11,326 nucleotides of DNA from an uncultured Lachnospiraceae bacterium (GCA_910584325.1 CAJTZH010000085.1:1-11326), one strand, 5' to 3'; numbered from the stretch's first letter, positions 1-6,600 are shown. Notes: a model not told the origin generated them from the sequence alone. Numbers and translations are program-made.

Positions 1-2
1 CA

Positions 3-137
3 GTTCATTTAGCTATAAATTATTTTTATCCTGAAAATCAAGGAACATATATTGGCTGGGTGATTTTGATAATAGGGGCTCTTTTGTTTGTACCATATTT
101 TTTGAAATATTACAAAGTAGAAATTAAGTTGAAATAA
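3..137 (+). CDS. C-terminal tail of a membrane protein (5' partial)
   Basis: An open frame enters from the left edge and runs 44 codons to a TAA stop. The visible peptide has one strongly hydrophobic stretch (about visible residues 18-34, with a WVILIIGALLFVPYFL core) followed by a short basic tail ending KVEIKLK. That pattern suits the last transmembrane helix of a polytopic protein with a cytoplasmic C-terminus. The other two forward frames are closed by stops within the first 35 bases, so this is the only frame that can be coding here. The family cannot be identified from so little sequence. The base composition is AT-rich, like the small gene downstream. No convincing terminator follows it. 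Confidence 0.5.
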   Translation, partial: VHLAINYFYPENQGTYIGWVILIIGALLFVPYFLKYYKVEIKLK

Positions 138-145
138 GTTGAAAA
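126..145 (+). repeat. Tandem 10-bp direct repeat across a stop codon
   Basis: AAGTTGAAAT (126-135) is followed directly by AAGTTGAAAA (136-145), differing only in the last base. The first copy encodes the last residues of the partial membrane protein, and its TAA stop (135-137) spans the junction. It is probably a small slippage duplication in AT-rich DNA. No function is claimed. Confidence 0.5.
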
Positions 146-224
146 TAGGAAAATAATATCAAAGTATTTTTGAAAAATTCATTTCTATACTTGCACTATA
201 GCAGGAAATCTGTAACAATAAAAA

Positions 225-241
225 AGAGAAGATTTTTCTCT
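225..241 (+). other. Small AT-rich hairpin just before the VanZ-like gene
   Basis: AGAGAA (225-230) and TTCTCT (236-241) are perfect reverse complements around a 5-base loop. The structure ends 9 bases before the Shine-Dalgarno site at 251-255. It could be a weak terminator for the upstream gene or a 5' leader hairpin affecting translation. The six-pair stem is weak and only a broken pyrimidine run follows. I found no well-matched promoter between 138 and 248. Confidence 0.3.
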
Positions 242-250
242 ATTATTCAT

Positions 251-255
251 GGAGG
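251..255 (+). promoter_or_regulatory. Shine-Dalgarno site that sets a GTG start
   Basis: GGAGG lies 8 bases before GTG at 264. The in-frame ATG at 249 overlaps this site and has no comparable purine block at a suitable distance upstream, so GTG 264 is preferred. Confidence 0.65.
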
Positions 256-263
256 TAAGTATT

Positions 264-668
264 GTGACAGGTTTTTTATATTGGGTAGTGGAACAGATTG
301 CAAAGGTACACAGGTATCTTTTGACGTTGAACGATAGTTTTGAATATGTATTTACGGACAAGGAGCTGCACTTTATTGTTATCGGATTTCTGGGGATGGG
401 CATGTTGTTTGTGGTTTATCCGATTTTTAAGGCGCTCAGCAAAAACCATGTGATGGTGATTGCATGGATTTATGTATTTACGGTAATTATTGTGATTACG
501 TTTGCAATTGAAATCGGGCAGAAGGTGACGAATACAGGGGCAATGGAATTTGCGGATATTGTGTTCGGCGTGGTCGGATTTTTATTTATGTTTATTGTGT
601 TTTCTGTTGTCAGGGGAATTTATCATTTAATAAAGGACTACGTGAATGGGAAACGAGGAGGATTGTAA
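264..668 (+). CDS. Small VanZ-like membrane protein
   Basis: This encodes a 134-residue protein with three predicted membrane helices (about residues 36-57, 62-85 and 98-116) and a basic C-terminus. It shows the sparse VanZ-like signature: a D-K-x-x-H-F motif (D32, K33, H36) at the start of the first helix, E83-x-x-Q86 after the second, and an acidic D98 opening the third. In classical VanZ proteins an Asn usually follows this acidic residue by a few positions; here the matching stretch is hydrophobic, so it is a divergent member. VanZ itself gives low-level teicoplanin resistance, but most homologues have no known role, and resistance should not be inferred. There is no van operon nearby. 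The start is GTG 264, chosen for its GGAGG at 8 bases; starting at ATG 249 would add five residues. An AT-rich hairpin follows the stop. Confidence 0.7.
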   Translation: MTGFLYWVVEQIAKVHRYLLTLNDSFEYVFTDKELHFIVIGFLGMGMLFVVYPIFKALSKNHVMVIAWIYVFTVIIVITFAIEIGQKVTNTGAMEFADIVFGVVGFLFMFIVFSVVRGIYHLIKDYVNGKRGGL

Positions 669-684
669 CTTAATTTTATTAAGT
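668..684 (+). other. AT-rich hairpin at the end of the VanZ-like gene
   Basis: ACTTAAT (668-674) and ATTAAGT (678-684) form a perfect 7-bp inverted repeat with a TTT loop, starting on the last base of the stop codon. It may protect or end the transcript, but the stem has only one G-C pair per arm and no T-run follows at once, so it is at best a weak terminator. The rest of the gap up to 803 holds the candidate citrate synthase promoter and operator described separately. Confidence 0.35.
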
Positions 685-712
685 GAGAACTTTATATTCT
701 TTGTTTTATTTC

Positions 713-740
713 TTGAAAAGGAAAATTTTGTTGCTTTTAT
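713..740 (+). promoter_or_regulatory. Candidate promoter for citrate synthase
   Basis: TTGAAA (713-718) is a 4-of-6 match to the -35 box. A 16-base spacer leads to TTTTAT (735-740), which is preceded by TGC and so has an extended -10 element. This would start transcription near 747 and give a leader of about 55 bases. The region is AT-rich, so chance matches are easy and confidence is limited. Confidence 0.35.
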
Positions 741-748
741 GAAAAGAA

Positions 749-773
749 CAATGTAAACTACTTAAGAACATTG
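749..773 (+). promoter_or_regulatory. Inverted repeat in the citrate synthase leader, possible operator
   Basis: CAATGT (749-754) and ACATTG (768-773) are exact reverse complements separated by 13 bases, with a centre-to-centre spacing of 19 bases. The element lies just after the predicted transcription start, where a repressor would block early elongation. It does not look like the ATAA-N7-TTAT box of CcpC or a clear catabolite (cre) site. It could be chance. Confidence 0.25.
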
Positions 774-790
774 AATAGTAAATACGTTAA

Positions 791-795
791 GGAGG
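791..795 (+). promoter_or_regulatory. Shine-Dalgarno site that sets the citrate synthase start
   Basis: AAGGAGG (789-795) ends 8 bases before ATG 804. The longer frame would begin at TTG 771, inside the inverted repeat and with no ribosome site in front of it. Confidence 0.75.
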
Positions 796-803
796 ACGGC
801 GGC

Positions 804-2192
804 ATGGCAATTGACAGTAAATCGATGATGGAACTGGACGGTACGTTAAACGAGCAGTTTGATGAACTTGTGAAGTTTTGTATGAGGTCCGGCGAGATTA
901 ATCTTGATTTATATACGGAGTATGATGTAAAACGGGGTCTGCGTGATTCAAATGGAAACGGTGTCCTGACCGGACTGACGGAGATTTCCGATGTAACCGG
1001 AACGAGAATAGACGCGGGCGTAAAAGTGCCATCGGATGGACGTCTTTTTTATCAGGGCTATAATGTCCTTGAAATGATTAAAGGTAACGAGAATAAACGG
1101 TTCTGCTTTGAGGAGGCTACATATTTACTGCTGTTTGGCGAGCTGCCTACAGATAAGCAGCTCAAGAGTTTTATTGAAATTCTCACCAGTCTTCAGGAGA
1201 TATCCGGCGCGTTTTTGCGGGATGTTATTATGAAGGCGCCGAGCGGAAATATTATGAACGCGCTGCAAAAGAGCGTTCTGACGCTATATTCTTATGATGA
1301 AAACCCGGATGACATCACGCCTGCGAATGTGTTGAGGCAGTCGCTGCAGCTTATCTGCAAGCTGCCGTTGATTTCGGTTTATGCGTATTATGCTTACAGA
1401 CATTTCCGGTTTGACGAGACGCTGTTAATCCGTACGCCTCAGAAGGGAGACTCCATTGCGGAAAATCTTCTGCGGATGATTCATCCTGACGGGAAATATA
1501 CGGAGCTTGAAGCCAAGGTTCTTGATATTGCGCTTGTAATTCACGCGGAGCACGGAGGCGGTAATAATTCCACATTTACAAACCATGTGGTAACTTCGTC
1601 GGGAACCGATACATATTCGGCGGTTGCGGCATCCATTGCGTCGCTGAAAGGACCGAAACACGGCGGTGCCAATCTGAAAGTGCAGCAGATGTTTGACGAT
1701 ATTAAAGCGCATTGCGGCGATTGGCAGAATCTTCATGAAATCAGCGCATATCTGTCAAAGATTTTGGCAAAGGAAGCATTTGACGGTTCCGGTCTGATTT
1801 ACGGCATGGGGCATGCCGTTTATACGGAATCGGACCCGAGACAGGTGATTTTAAAGGAATACGCAAGAAAGCTGGCAGCCGAAAAAGGCAGGATGGAAGA
1901 GTTTGAATTGTATTCCAACGTGGAGACGATTTCCGCGGAGCTGATTACGAGACAGAGGCGGGTGTTTAAGCCGGTTTGCGCCAATGTGGATTTTTACAGC
2001 GGATTTGTATATACGATGCTTGGGATACCGACGGAATTATTTACGCCAATGTTTGCGATATCCAGAATGTCCGGATGGAGCGCGCACCGTCTGGAGGAAC
2101 TTTGCAACAACAGTAAGATTATCCGTCCGGCGTACAAATTTGTCGGCGTGCATAAGGACTATAAGGAGATGTCACAGCGCGACTGGGATTAA
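804..2192 (+). CDS. gltA: Citrate synthase (Si-type; citrate/2-methylcitrate synthase family)
   Basis: The 462-residue product condenses acetyl-CoA with oxaloacetate to give citrate and CoA in the cytoplasm, feeding the oxidative branch of the TCA cycle and glutamate synthesis. The active-site signature is complete: H286 in GPKHGGAN, H337 in GMGHAVYTESDPR and D396 in NVDFYSG match the classic His-His-Asp set. H247/H250 lie in the conserved HAEHGGGNNSTFT segment, and R421 in ISRMSGW is the expected substrate arginine. The protein is somewhat longer than typical bacterial citrate synthases because of about 60 N-terminal residues before the usual TEISDVTG region. It could prefer propionyl-CoA (2-methylcitrate synthase), but no prp genes are nearby. 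Aconitase and isocitrate dehydrogenase are also absent, so it appears to be a single-gene unit ending in a terminator. ATG 804 is chosen on its Shine-Dalgarno site. The gene symbol follows the family name only. Confidence 0.93.
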   Translation: MAIDSKSMMELDGTLNEQFDELVKFCMRSGEINLDLYTEYDVKRGLRDSNGNGVLTGLTEISDVTGTRIDAGVKVPSDGRLFYQGYNVLEMIKGNENKRFCFEEATYLLLFGELPTDKQLKSFIEILTSLQEISGAFLRDVIMKAPSGNIMNALQKSVLTLYSYDENPDDITPANVLRQSLQLICKLPLISVYAYYAYRHFRFDETLLIRTPQKGDSIAENLLRMIHPDGKYTELEAKVLDIALVIHAEHGGGNNSTFTNHVVTSSGTDTYSAVAASIASLKGPKHGGANLKVQQMFDDIKAHCGDWQNLHEISAYLSKILAKEAFDGSGLIYGMGHAVYTESDPRQVILKEYARKLAAEKGRMEEFELYSNVETISAELITRQRRVFKPVCANVDFYSGFVYTMLGIPTELFTPMFAISRMSGWSAHRLEELCNNSKIIRPAYKFVGVHKDYKEMSQRDWD

Positions 2193-2198
2193 AGTTTT

Positions 2199-2226
2199 GA
2201 GGTACTTCTTTGGGAGTACCTCTTTT
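2199..2226 (+). terminator. Rho-independent terminator of the citrate synthase gene
   Basis: GAGGTACT (2199-2206) pairs perfectly with AGTACCTC (2215-2222) around an 8-base loop, followed by TTTTATT. It sits 6 bases after the stop codon. The T-run is short, and the next promoter's -35 box begins two bases after it ends. Confidence 0.8.
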
Positions 2227-2227
2227 A

Positions 2228-2257
2228 TTGACGTAATTGGTGGAGACATGGTATTAT
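2228..2257 (+). promoter_or_regulatory. Promoter of the hybrid kinase gene
   Basis: TTGACG (2228-2233, 5 of 6 to the -35 consensus) is followed by an 18-base spacer and TATTAT (2252-2257, 5 of 6 to the -10 consensus). TGG immediately before the -10 box makes it an extended -10. Transcription would start near 2264, so the in-frame ATG at 2237 lies inside the promoter and cannot be the start codon of this transcript. Confidence 0.7.
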
Positions 2258-2316
2258 GATACAAAATATGCTTCTTTTATGGGTACGGAAACTATAATCA
2301 GAAAGAAGTTTGTTAT

Positions 2317-2321
2317 GGAGG
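2317..2321 (+). promoter_or_regulatory. Shine-Dalgarno site that sets the hybrid kinase start
   Basis: GGAGG overlaps the in-frame ATG at 2315 and stands 8 bases before ATG 2330, which is therefore preferred. Use of 2315 would need the weaker GAAAGAAG upstream and would add five residues. Confidence 0.65.
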
Positions 2322-2329
2322 ATAAGCTT

Positions 2330-4912
2330 ATGGATGATTCAAGGGGACTTTTTGGGGGAACCACCGAAGGTGTGCCAGTCACCGGGGACCGTGAGCAGCA
2401 TAGTGAAATGCAAAACATTCAGAATCTGGAGGCTGTCATTAATGAAGGGCTTCGGTTCGCTCTGTTGGAGGAGACGCCGGACCAGTCGCTGGATGTGTTT
2501 CTAAAGTATCTGGGAAAAGCACTGAATGGAGAGAGAACCTACATATTTGAACGGAATGAGACCGGCGGTGATGATAATACCTATGAGTGGGTTGCCGACG
2601 GGGTGGAACCGGAAAAGGAACATCTTCAAAATGTTCCGCCGGAGGTATGCGCGGGCTGGTACCGGAATTTCAGTATCGGAAAGAATATCATGATTGAGCG
2701 CCTGGAAGATATCAGGGAGGCGGACCCTCCATTGTATGAGACTTTGAAACGGCAGAATATTCATTCTCTTGTAGTGGTTCCCCTTTATGACGGAAAAAAG
2801 GTCATTGGTTTTTACGGTGTGGACAATCCGCCGTCAAAGTTTTTGGAATACGCATCGAATATGCTTCAGACGGCGGCATACTTTATCGTATCTTCTCTGA
2901 AACGGCGGAATCTGGTTCGTGAGCTGCAAAAGCGCAGCTATGATGTTCTCCATGCGCTCAGCGTGGACTATCTGGGAATTTATCAGGTGAACCTTGATAC
3001 AGGTGAATGTGAGGTATACCGGGACGGAGAACAGATGAGTATGGACTGGGCCGTCAATTTTAAGGACGGTTATCAGACGGCTATGGAACGGTATATATCC
3101 CGGTATGTGATCCCCCAGGACCAGGAACGGCTCCGTGCTGTTACGAAAAAAAGTTATGTGATTGCACAACTTCGGACAAAAAAGAAGTTCTATGTCCGGT
3201 ATCAGGTGAAGGACAGCTCGTATGGACTGAAGCACATGGAGATTCATTTTTCCGCTACACAGAGAACGGAAGACGAGAACTGTGCAATTTTTGCCCAGAG
3301 GGATGTCAATGCTGTGGTGGAACAGGAGGAGATGTATAAGCTTGAGGCAAGGCAGAGTATGGAAGATATCCTGGAGGGGGCAAGAACCGGAATCTGGACG
3401 ATTGAGTTAGAAGAGGGTTGTCAGCCGAGAATGTATACAGACCGGACCATGCGGATTCTTCTGGGAGTACCGGACGAGATAGAGCCGGAAGAGTGCTATC
3501 GGCATTGGTTTGAGAATATTGAACCGGACTATGTGGAGATGGTACAGGAAGCTGTGCAGGAGATATTGAAAACGGGGCGTTCAGAGGTGATATATCCCTG
3601 GAATCATCCCGAACTGGGAAAGATTTATGTCCGCTGCGGCGGTGTACCGGACAAAACATTTAAAAAGCCGGGCGTTTGTTTAAACGGATATCATCAGGAC
3701 ATTACGGAAACAATGGTCACAAGAAGGAAACAGGAACAGGCAATCATGGAGTTGTTGGAGAAGGTCAGACGTGCCAATTCGGCAAAGAGTGAATTTCTTT
3801 CTCATATGTCCCATGACCTTCGTACGCCTATCAACGCAATTTTGGGAATGCTGACTATTATAGAAAAAAGTCAGGATGACTTGGAGCTGCAAAGAGAATG
3901 CCGGAAAAAAATCCGTGTGTCGGCGGAGCACCTGTTGTCCATGGTTAACGATGTTCTTCAGGTCAGCAAGCTGGACAGCGGACAGTCAACAGTGGTGGAG
4001 GAACCGTTTGACATTCATGATACTTTAGAAGACTGCATTACAATTTTGTCTGTGCAGGCGGAGGAGAGAGGGATTATGCTGACGCTGGAGGAAACCGACG
4101 TGCGGCATAGCAGATTGCGTGGAAATCCGCTGCATTTGAAACAAATTCTGATGAATATTATTGATAACTCCCTCAAATATAATCAACTGCATGGCTCTGT
4201 ATTTGTCAGGGTAAAGGAGACTGCTTATCAGGATGGGGTTGCAGTTTTTCAGTTTGTGATTGAGGATACGGGAATTGGTATCGAGGAGGACTTTAAAAAG
4301 CAGATTTTTGAACCGTTTACCCAGAAACATCAGGGTGCAAGAACCAATTATAACGGTGTCGGGCTTGGTATGTCCATCGTAAAGAAACTGGTGGAACAGA
4401 TGAATGGAACCATTGAGGTAGACAGTCAAATCGGTCAGGGAAGTGTGTTTCGGATTATCTTGCCGATTCAGGTGGACGAGGCATGGAGTAAGCAGCCTGT
4501 AGATGAAGAGCAAAACGGACGGGGCGGTATTGCCGGGATGCGCGTTCTTTTGGTAGAAGATAATGAAATTAACTGCGAAATTGTGGAGTTCATGCTTAAG
4601 GATGCAGGTGCAAAGGTTGTGACTGCAAATGACGGGAAAGCTGCCGTGGATGTGTTTGCGGCATCCGAACAGGGAACGTTTGACTGTATTCTCATGGATT
4701 TAATGATGCCGGTTATGAGCGGATATGAGGCGACGCGTGTCATTCGCAGTTTGGAACGGCCGGATGCGAAAAATGTGCCGATTGTAGCGTTGTCGGCGAA
4801 CGCATTTGAAGAGGATGTTGCGATGGCAAAGGACGCCGGGATGAATGAACATCTGGCGAAACCGGTGGACATCAAAAGGATGTTTCATGTTATGAGCCGT
4901 CTGAGATGTTGA
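2330..4912 (+). CDS. Soluble hybrid sensor histidine kinase/response regulator (GAF-PAS-PAS-HisKA-HATPase-REC)
   Basis: This 860-residue protein has no signal peptide or membrane helix, so it should sense a cytoplasmic signal. A GAF-like domain spans about residues 31-189 (ending near VIGFYGVDNPP), followed by two PAS-like regions (about 202-324 and 341-461) and a short coiled coil. The HisKA domain carries H495 in FLSHMSHDLRTP. The ATPase domain shows N609/N613 in NIIDNSLKYN, D646 in DTGIGIEEDF, and the lid glycines in GVGLGMSIVKK. A C-terminal receiver (about 737-855) has acidic E743/D744, phospho-acceptor D790 in LMDLMMP and K844 in AKPVD, so all catalytic residues are intact. Phosphate would pass from H495 to D790 and then to an HPt protein, but none is encoded in the window. 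The ligand is unknown. The gene has its own promoter and ends without a clear terminator. The start at 2330 rests on promoter position and Shine-Dalgarno spacing. Confidence 0.92.
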   Translation: MDDSRGLFGGTTEGVPVTGDREQHSEMQNIQNLEAVINEGLRFALLEETPDQSLDVFLKYLGKALNGERTYIFERNETGGDDNTYEWVADGVEPEKEHLQNVPPEVCAGWYRNFSIGKNIMIERLEDIREADPPLYETLKRQNIHSLVVVPLYDGKKVIGFYGVDNPPSKFLEYASNMLQTAAYFIVSSLKRRNLVRELQKRSYDVLHALSVDYLGIYQVNLDTGECEVYRDGEQMSMDWAVNFKDGYQTAMERYISRYVIPQDQERLRAVTKKSYVIAQLRTKKKFYVRYQVKDSSYGLKHMEIHFSATQRTEDENCAIFAQRDVNAVVEQEEMYKLEARQSMEDILEGARTGIWTIELEEGCQPRMYTDRTMRILLGVPDEIEPEECYRHWFENIEPDYVEMVQEAVQEILKTGRSEVIYPWNHPELGKIYVRCGGVPDKTFKKPGVCLNGYHQDITETMVTRRKQEQAIMELLEKVRRANSAKSEFLSHMSHDLRTPINAILGMLTIIEKSQDDLELQRECRKKIRVSAEHLLSMVNDVLQVSKLDSGQSTVVEEPFDIHDTLEDCITILSVQAEERGIMLTLEETDVRHSRLRGNPLHLKQILMNIIDNSLKYNQLHGSVFVRVKETAYQDGVAVFQFVIEDTGIGIEEDFKKQIFEPFTQKHQGARTNYNGVGLGMSIVKKLVEQMNGTIEVDSQIGQGSVFRIILPIQVDEAWSKQPVDEEQNGRGGIAGMRVLLVEDNEINCEIVEFMLKDAGAKVVTANDGKAAVDVFAASEQGTFDCILMDLMMPVMSGYEATRVIRSLERPDAKNVPIVALSANAFEEDVAMAKDAGMNEHLAKPVDIKRMFHVMSRLRC

Positions 4913-4948
4913 CGGGATTATAGAGAGCAGGCATTGCCAAACCGCTGT

Positions 4949-4961
4949 CAGAAGATTTCTG
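4949..4961 (+). other. Short hairpin after the hybrid kinase gene
   Basis: CAGAA (4949-4953) and TTCTG (4957-4961) pair around a GAT loop. With five base pairs and no T-run it is unlikely to end transcription. It is the only hairpin noticed between the kinase stop and the chemoreceptor promoter, so readthrough remains possible. Confidence 0.2.
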
Positions 4962-4968
4962 GGAATAG

Positions 4969-5003
4969 CGAAAATTTAGATAAATACGATTTACGAAAAT
5001 TTA
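4969..5003 (+). repeat. Direct repeat CGAAAATTTA upstream of the chemoreceptor promoter
   Basis: CGAAAATTTA occurs at 4969-4978 and again at 4994-5003, start points 25 bases apart. Between them lies a short dyad, TAAAT-ACG-ATTTA (4981-4993). Relative to a transcription start near 5060 the copies sit at about -91 to -82 and -66 to -57, a normal place for an activator. No known regulator site is recognised, and AT-rich sequence lowers the significance. Confidence 0.4.
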
Positions 5004-5024
5004 TGCGCAAAGAATTCCAGCCTC

Positions 5025-5053
5025 TTTTTTTTTGAGGATAAATATGCTATAAT
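5025..5053 (+). promoter_or_regulatory. Extended -10 promoter of the chemoreceptor/aminotransferase unit
   Basis: TGC-TATAAT (5045-5053) is a perfect extended -10 box. The -35 position at a 17-base spacer (5025-5030) is only a T-run, so the promoter depends on the extended -10 or on an activator. It does not resemble the sigma-28 motility consensus. Transcription from about 5060 would leave a leader of some 26 bases. Confidence 0.65.
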
Positions 5054-5074
5054 TTTTTAATCTAATGAATGTAC

Positions 5075-5079
5075 GGAGG
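5075..5079 (+). promoter_or_regulatory. Shine-Dalgarno site that sets the chemoreceptor start
   Basis: GGAGG (within ACGGAGGT) is 6 bases before ATG 5086. The in-frame ATG at 5065 is upstream of this site and only a few bases from the predicted transcript end, so it could not be preceded by a ribosome site. Confidence 0.7.
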
Positions 5080-5085
5080 TTGCTT

Positions 5086-6576
5086 ATGGGACTTACAAAA
5101 CAAAAAACAGAAATGAACGATTTGGCGCGCGCAAACAAGATGCTGTTACTCTGCTATGTCATTACGACGGTTGTACTGGATTTGGCATATCTGGTTGAGG
5201 TACTGAAAGGCTCAAGGACCATCGGATATTACGCTGTATTTTTAGTACTGTCTCTTTTACCAATGATAATATCAGCTGTAATGTATAATAAAAACAATGA
5301 GAATAAAATAATGCGGTATGTAGTGGCGTATTGTTACGCAGTGCTGTATACATTTGTTGTTTTTACAACATTTACCGATGTGGCGTTTGTTTATGCGATT
5401 CCGATGATGATTGCGATTACAGTTTACGCGAACAGCCAGTTCGCAATCCGTGTGGGAATCGGCGTAATTGCCGTTACGGTTGTGCAGGCGGTCTATCAGA
5501 ATACATCGGACGTTTTGGTACATACCGATATGGCAACGATTGAAGTGAAAGTGTTCGCTCTGATTCTCTGCGCGTTCTTTAGTATAATTGTAGCGGACCA
5601 TTTTACGAAAACAACAGGCGGCAAATTAAAAATAGCCGATGAGGCAAGAAACAGTTCAGAAGAACTTTTGGGGAAAGTTATGAACGTTTCTGAGAATATG
5701 GCGGAGTTAATTGGGAATGCTACAGATAAGGTGAATTTTTTGCATGATTCTATGGAAAAGACTATGTCTTCCATGGAAGAGGTCAATTCAGGAACCGGTG
5801 ATACGGTCAATGCCGTTCAGAACCAGCTTGAAAAGACGGAACAGATTCAGAACCATATTTCAAATGTAGAACAGGCTTCCAATGCGATTAAGGAAGATAT
5901 GGCTGCAGCACGCGCGGAACTGGATGAAGGCAATCATAATATTGATATATTGATTCAGCAGGTTGATGAGACGAATGCGGCAAGTGCCAGAGTAGGCATG
6001 CAGATGCAGAAGCTGGCTGCGAGGGCGACTCAGATGGAGTCGATTATCAATGTGATTGAGGGCGTGACGGAACAGACGGCGCTTCTGGCGCTGAATGCAA
6101 GCATTGAAGCGGCGAGGGCGGGCGAAGCCGGAAAGGGATTTGCGGTTGTGGCGTCGGAGATTTCATCACTTGCAGGTCAGACGAGCAGCGCTACCGTGGA
6201 AATAACAGACTTGATTAACAATGTTTCGGCAGAACTCAGAGCCGTGATGGATATGATTCAGAAACTGGAGGAAAACAACCGTGTTCAGGGAGAAAAGGCG
6301 AAGAAAACGGTTGAGAGTTTCCAGAGTATCGACAGAGTATCAAAAGCGGTTGGCGAGCAGTCCGTTTATCTGGAACGTGCGGTAAACGATTTATCACAAG
6401 CCAATGCTGAGATTGTGGAGAATATTCAGACGATTTCAGCAATTACGGAGGAAGTTACGGCTCATTCGAGCGAGACATATGCGAGCAGCGAGCAGAATGA
6501 CAGGACGGCTTCCGAGGTGCTGGAGCTTGTCAATCAGTTAAACAGTCTTGCGCAGACATTAAAGCAGAATGAATAA
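5086..6576 (+). CDS. Methyl-accepting chemotaxis protein with a six-TM N-terminal domain
   Basis: The 496-residue receptor has six predicted membrane helices (about residues 19-39, 47-65, 76-95, 97-114, 118-137 and 154-171) joined by short loops. There is no extracytoplasmic ligand-binding domain and no recognisable HAMP domain. The rest is a cytoplasmic coiled-coil signalling domain with the hairpin tip that binds CheA and CheW: EQTALLALNASIEAARAGE (329-347) followed by GKGFAVVASEISSLAGQ. The two arms on either side of the tip are each about 155-165 residues, close to the 22-heptad (44H) receptor class common in Firmicutes. There is no C-terminal CheR-tethering pentapeptide. Without an external domain it probably senses membrane or cytoplasmic state, or a ligand within the bilayer; that is inference. 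No other chemotaxis genes are here. It has its own promoter and probably shares its transcript with the aminotransferase 24 bases downstream. Confidence 0.92.
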   Translation: MGLTKQKTEMNDLARANKMLLLCYVITTVVLDLAYLVEVLKGSRTIGYYAVFLVLSLLPMIISAVMYNKNNENKIMRYVVAYCYAVLYTFVVFTTFTDVAFVYAIPMMIAITVYANSQFAIRVGIGVIAVTVVQAVYQNTSDVLVHTDMATIEVKVFALILCAFFSIIVADHFTKTTGGKLKIADEARNSSEELLGKVMNVSENMAELIGNATDKVNFLHDSMEKTMSSMEEVNSGTGDTVNAVQNQLEKTEQIQNHISNVEQASNAIKEDMAAARAELDEGNHNIDILIQQVDETNAASARVGMQMQKLAARATQMESIINVIEGVTEQTALLALNASIEAARAGEAGKGFAVVASEISSLAGQTSSATVEITDLINNVSAELRAVMDMIQKLEENNRVQGEKAKKTVESFQSIDRVSKAVGEQSVYLERAVNDLSQANAEIVENIQTISAITEEVTAHSSETYASSEQNDRTASEVLELVNQLNSLAQTLKQNE

Positions 6577-6600
6577 AGGGAAAAGCAGGAGCATAAGGGA

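Noticed and set aside
166..178. Dyad ATTTTT-G-AAAAAT upstream of the VanZ-like gene
   Set aside because: It is pure A/T apart from its centre, cannot form a hairpin with a one-base loop, and such palindromes are expected by chance in DNA this AT-rich.
264..668. Reading the VanZ-like protein as a glycopeptide resistance gene
   Set aside because: There are no vanHAX-type genes or regulators nearby, and most VanZ-family proteins have no shown resistance role.
1425..1736. Open frames of 100 or so codons on the - strand inside the citrate synthase gene, and similar ones inside the kinase, receptor and aminotransferase genes
   Set aside because: They lie opposite genes with complete family motifs, lack ribosome sites, and their translations are low-complexity or Arg/His/Ser-rich without recognisable domains.
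1984..2259. A + strand open frame of 91 codons spanning the end of citrate synthase
   Set aside because: It overlaps the conserved NVDFYSG end of citrate synthase in another frame, then runs through the terminator and the kinase promoter, so it is not a gene.
2237..2329. N-terminal extension of the hybrid kinase from ATG 2237
   Set aside because: ATG 2237 is between the -35 and -10 boxes of the kinase promoter, and the Shine-Dalgarno site fits ATG 2330.
5021..5037. CCTC-T9-GAGG as a possible terminator before the chemoreceptor gene
   Set aside because: The stem is only four or so base pairs, the T-run is in the loop rather than after the stem, and the sequence lies just upstream of the -10 box.
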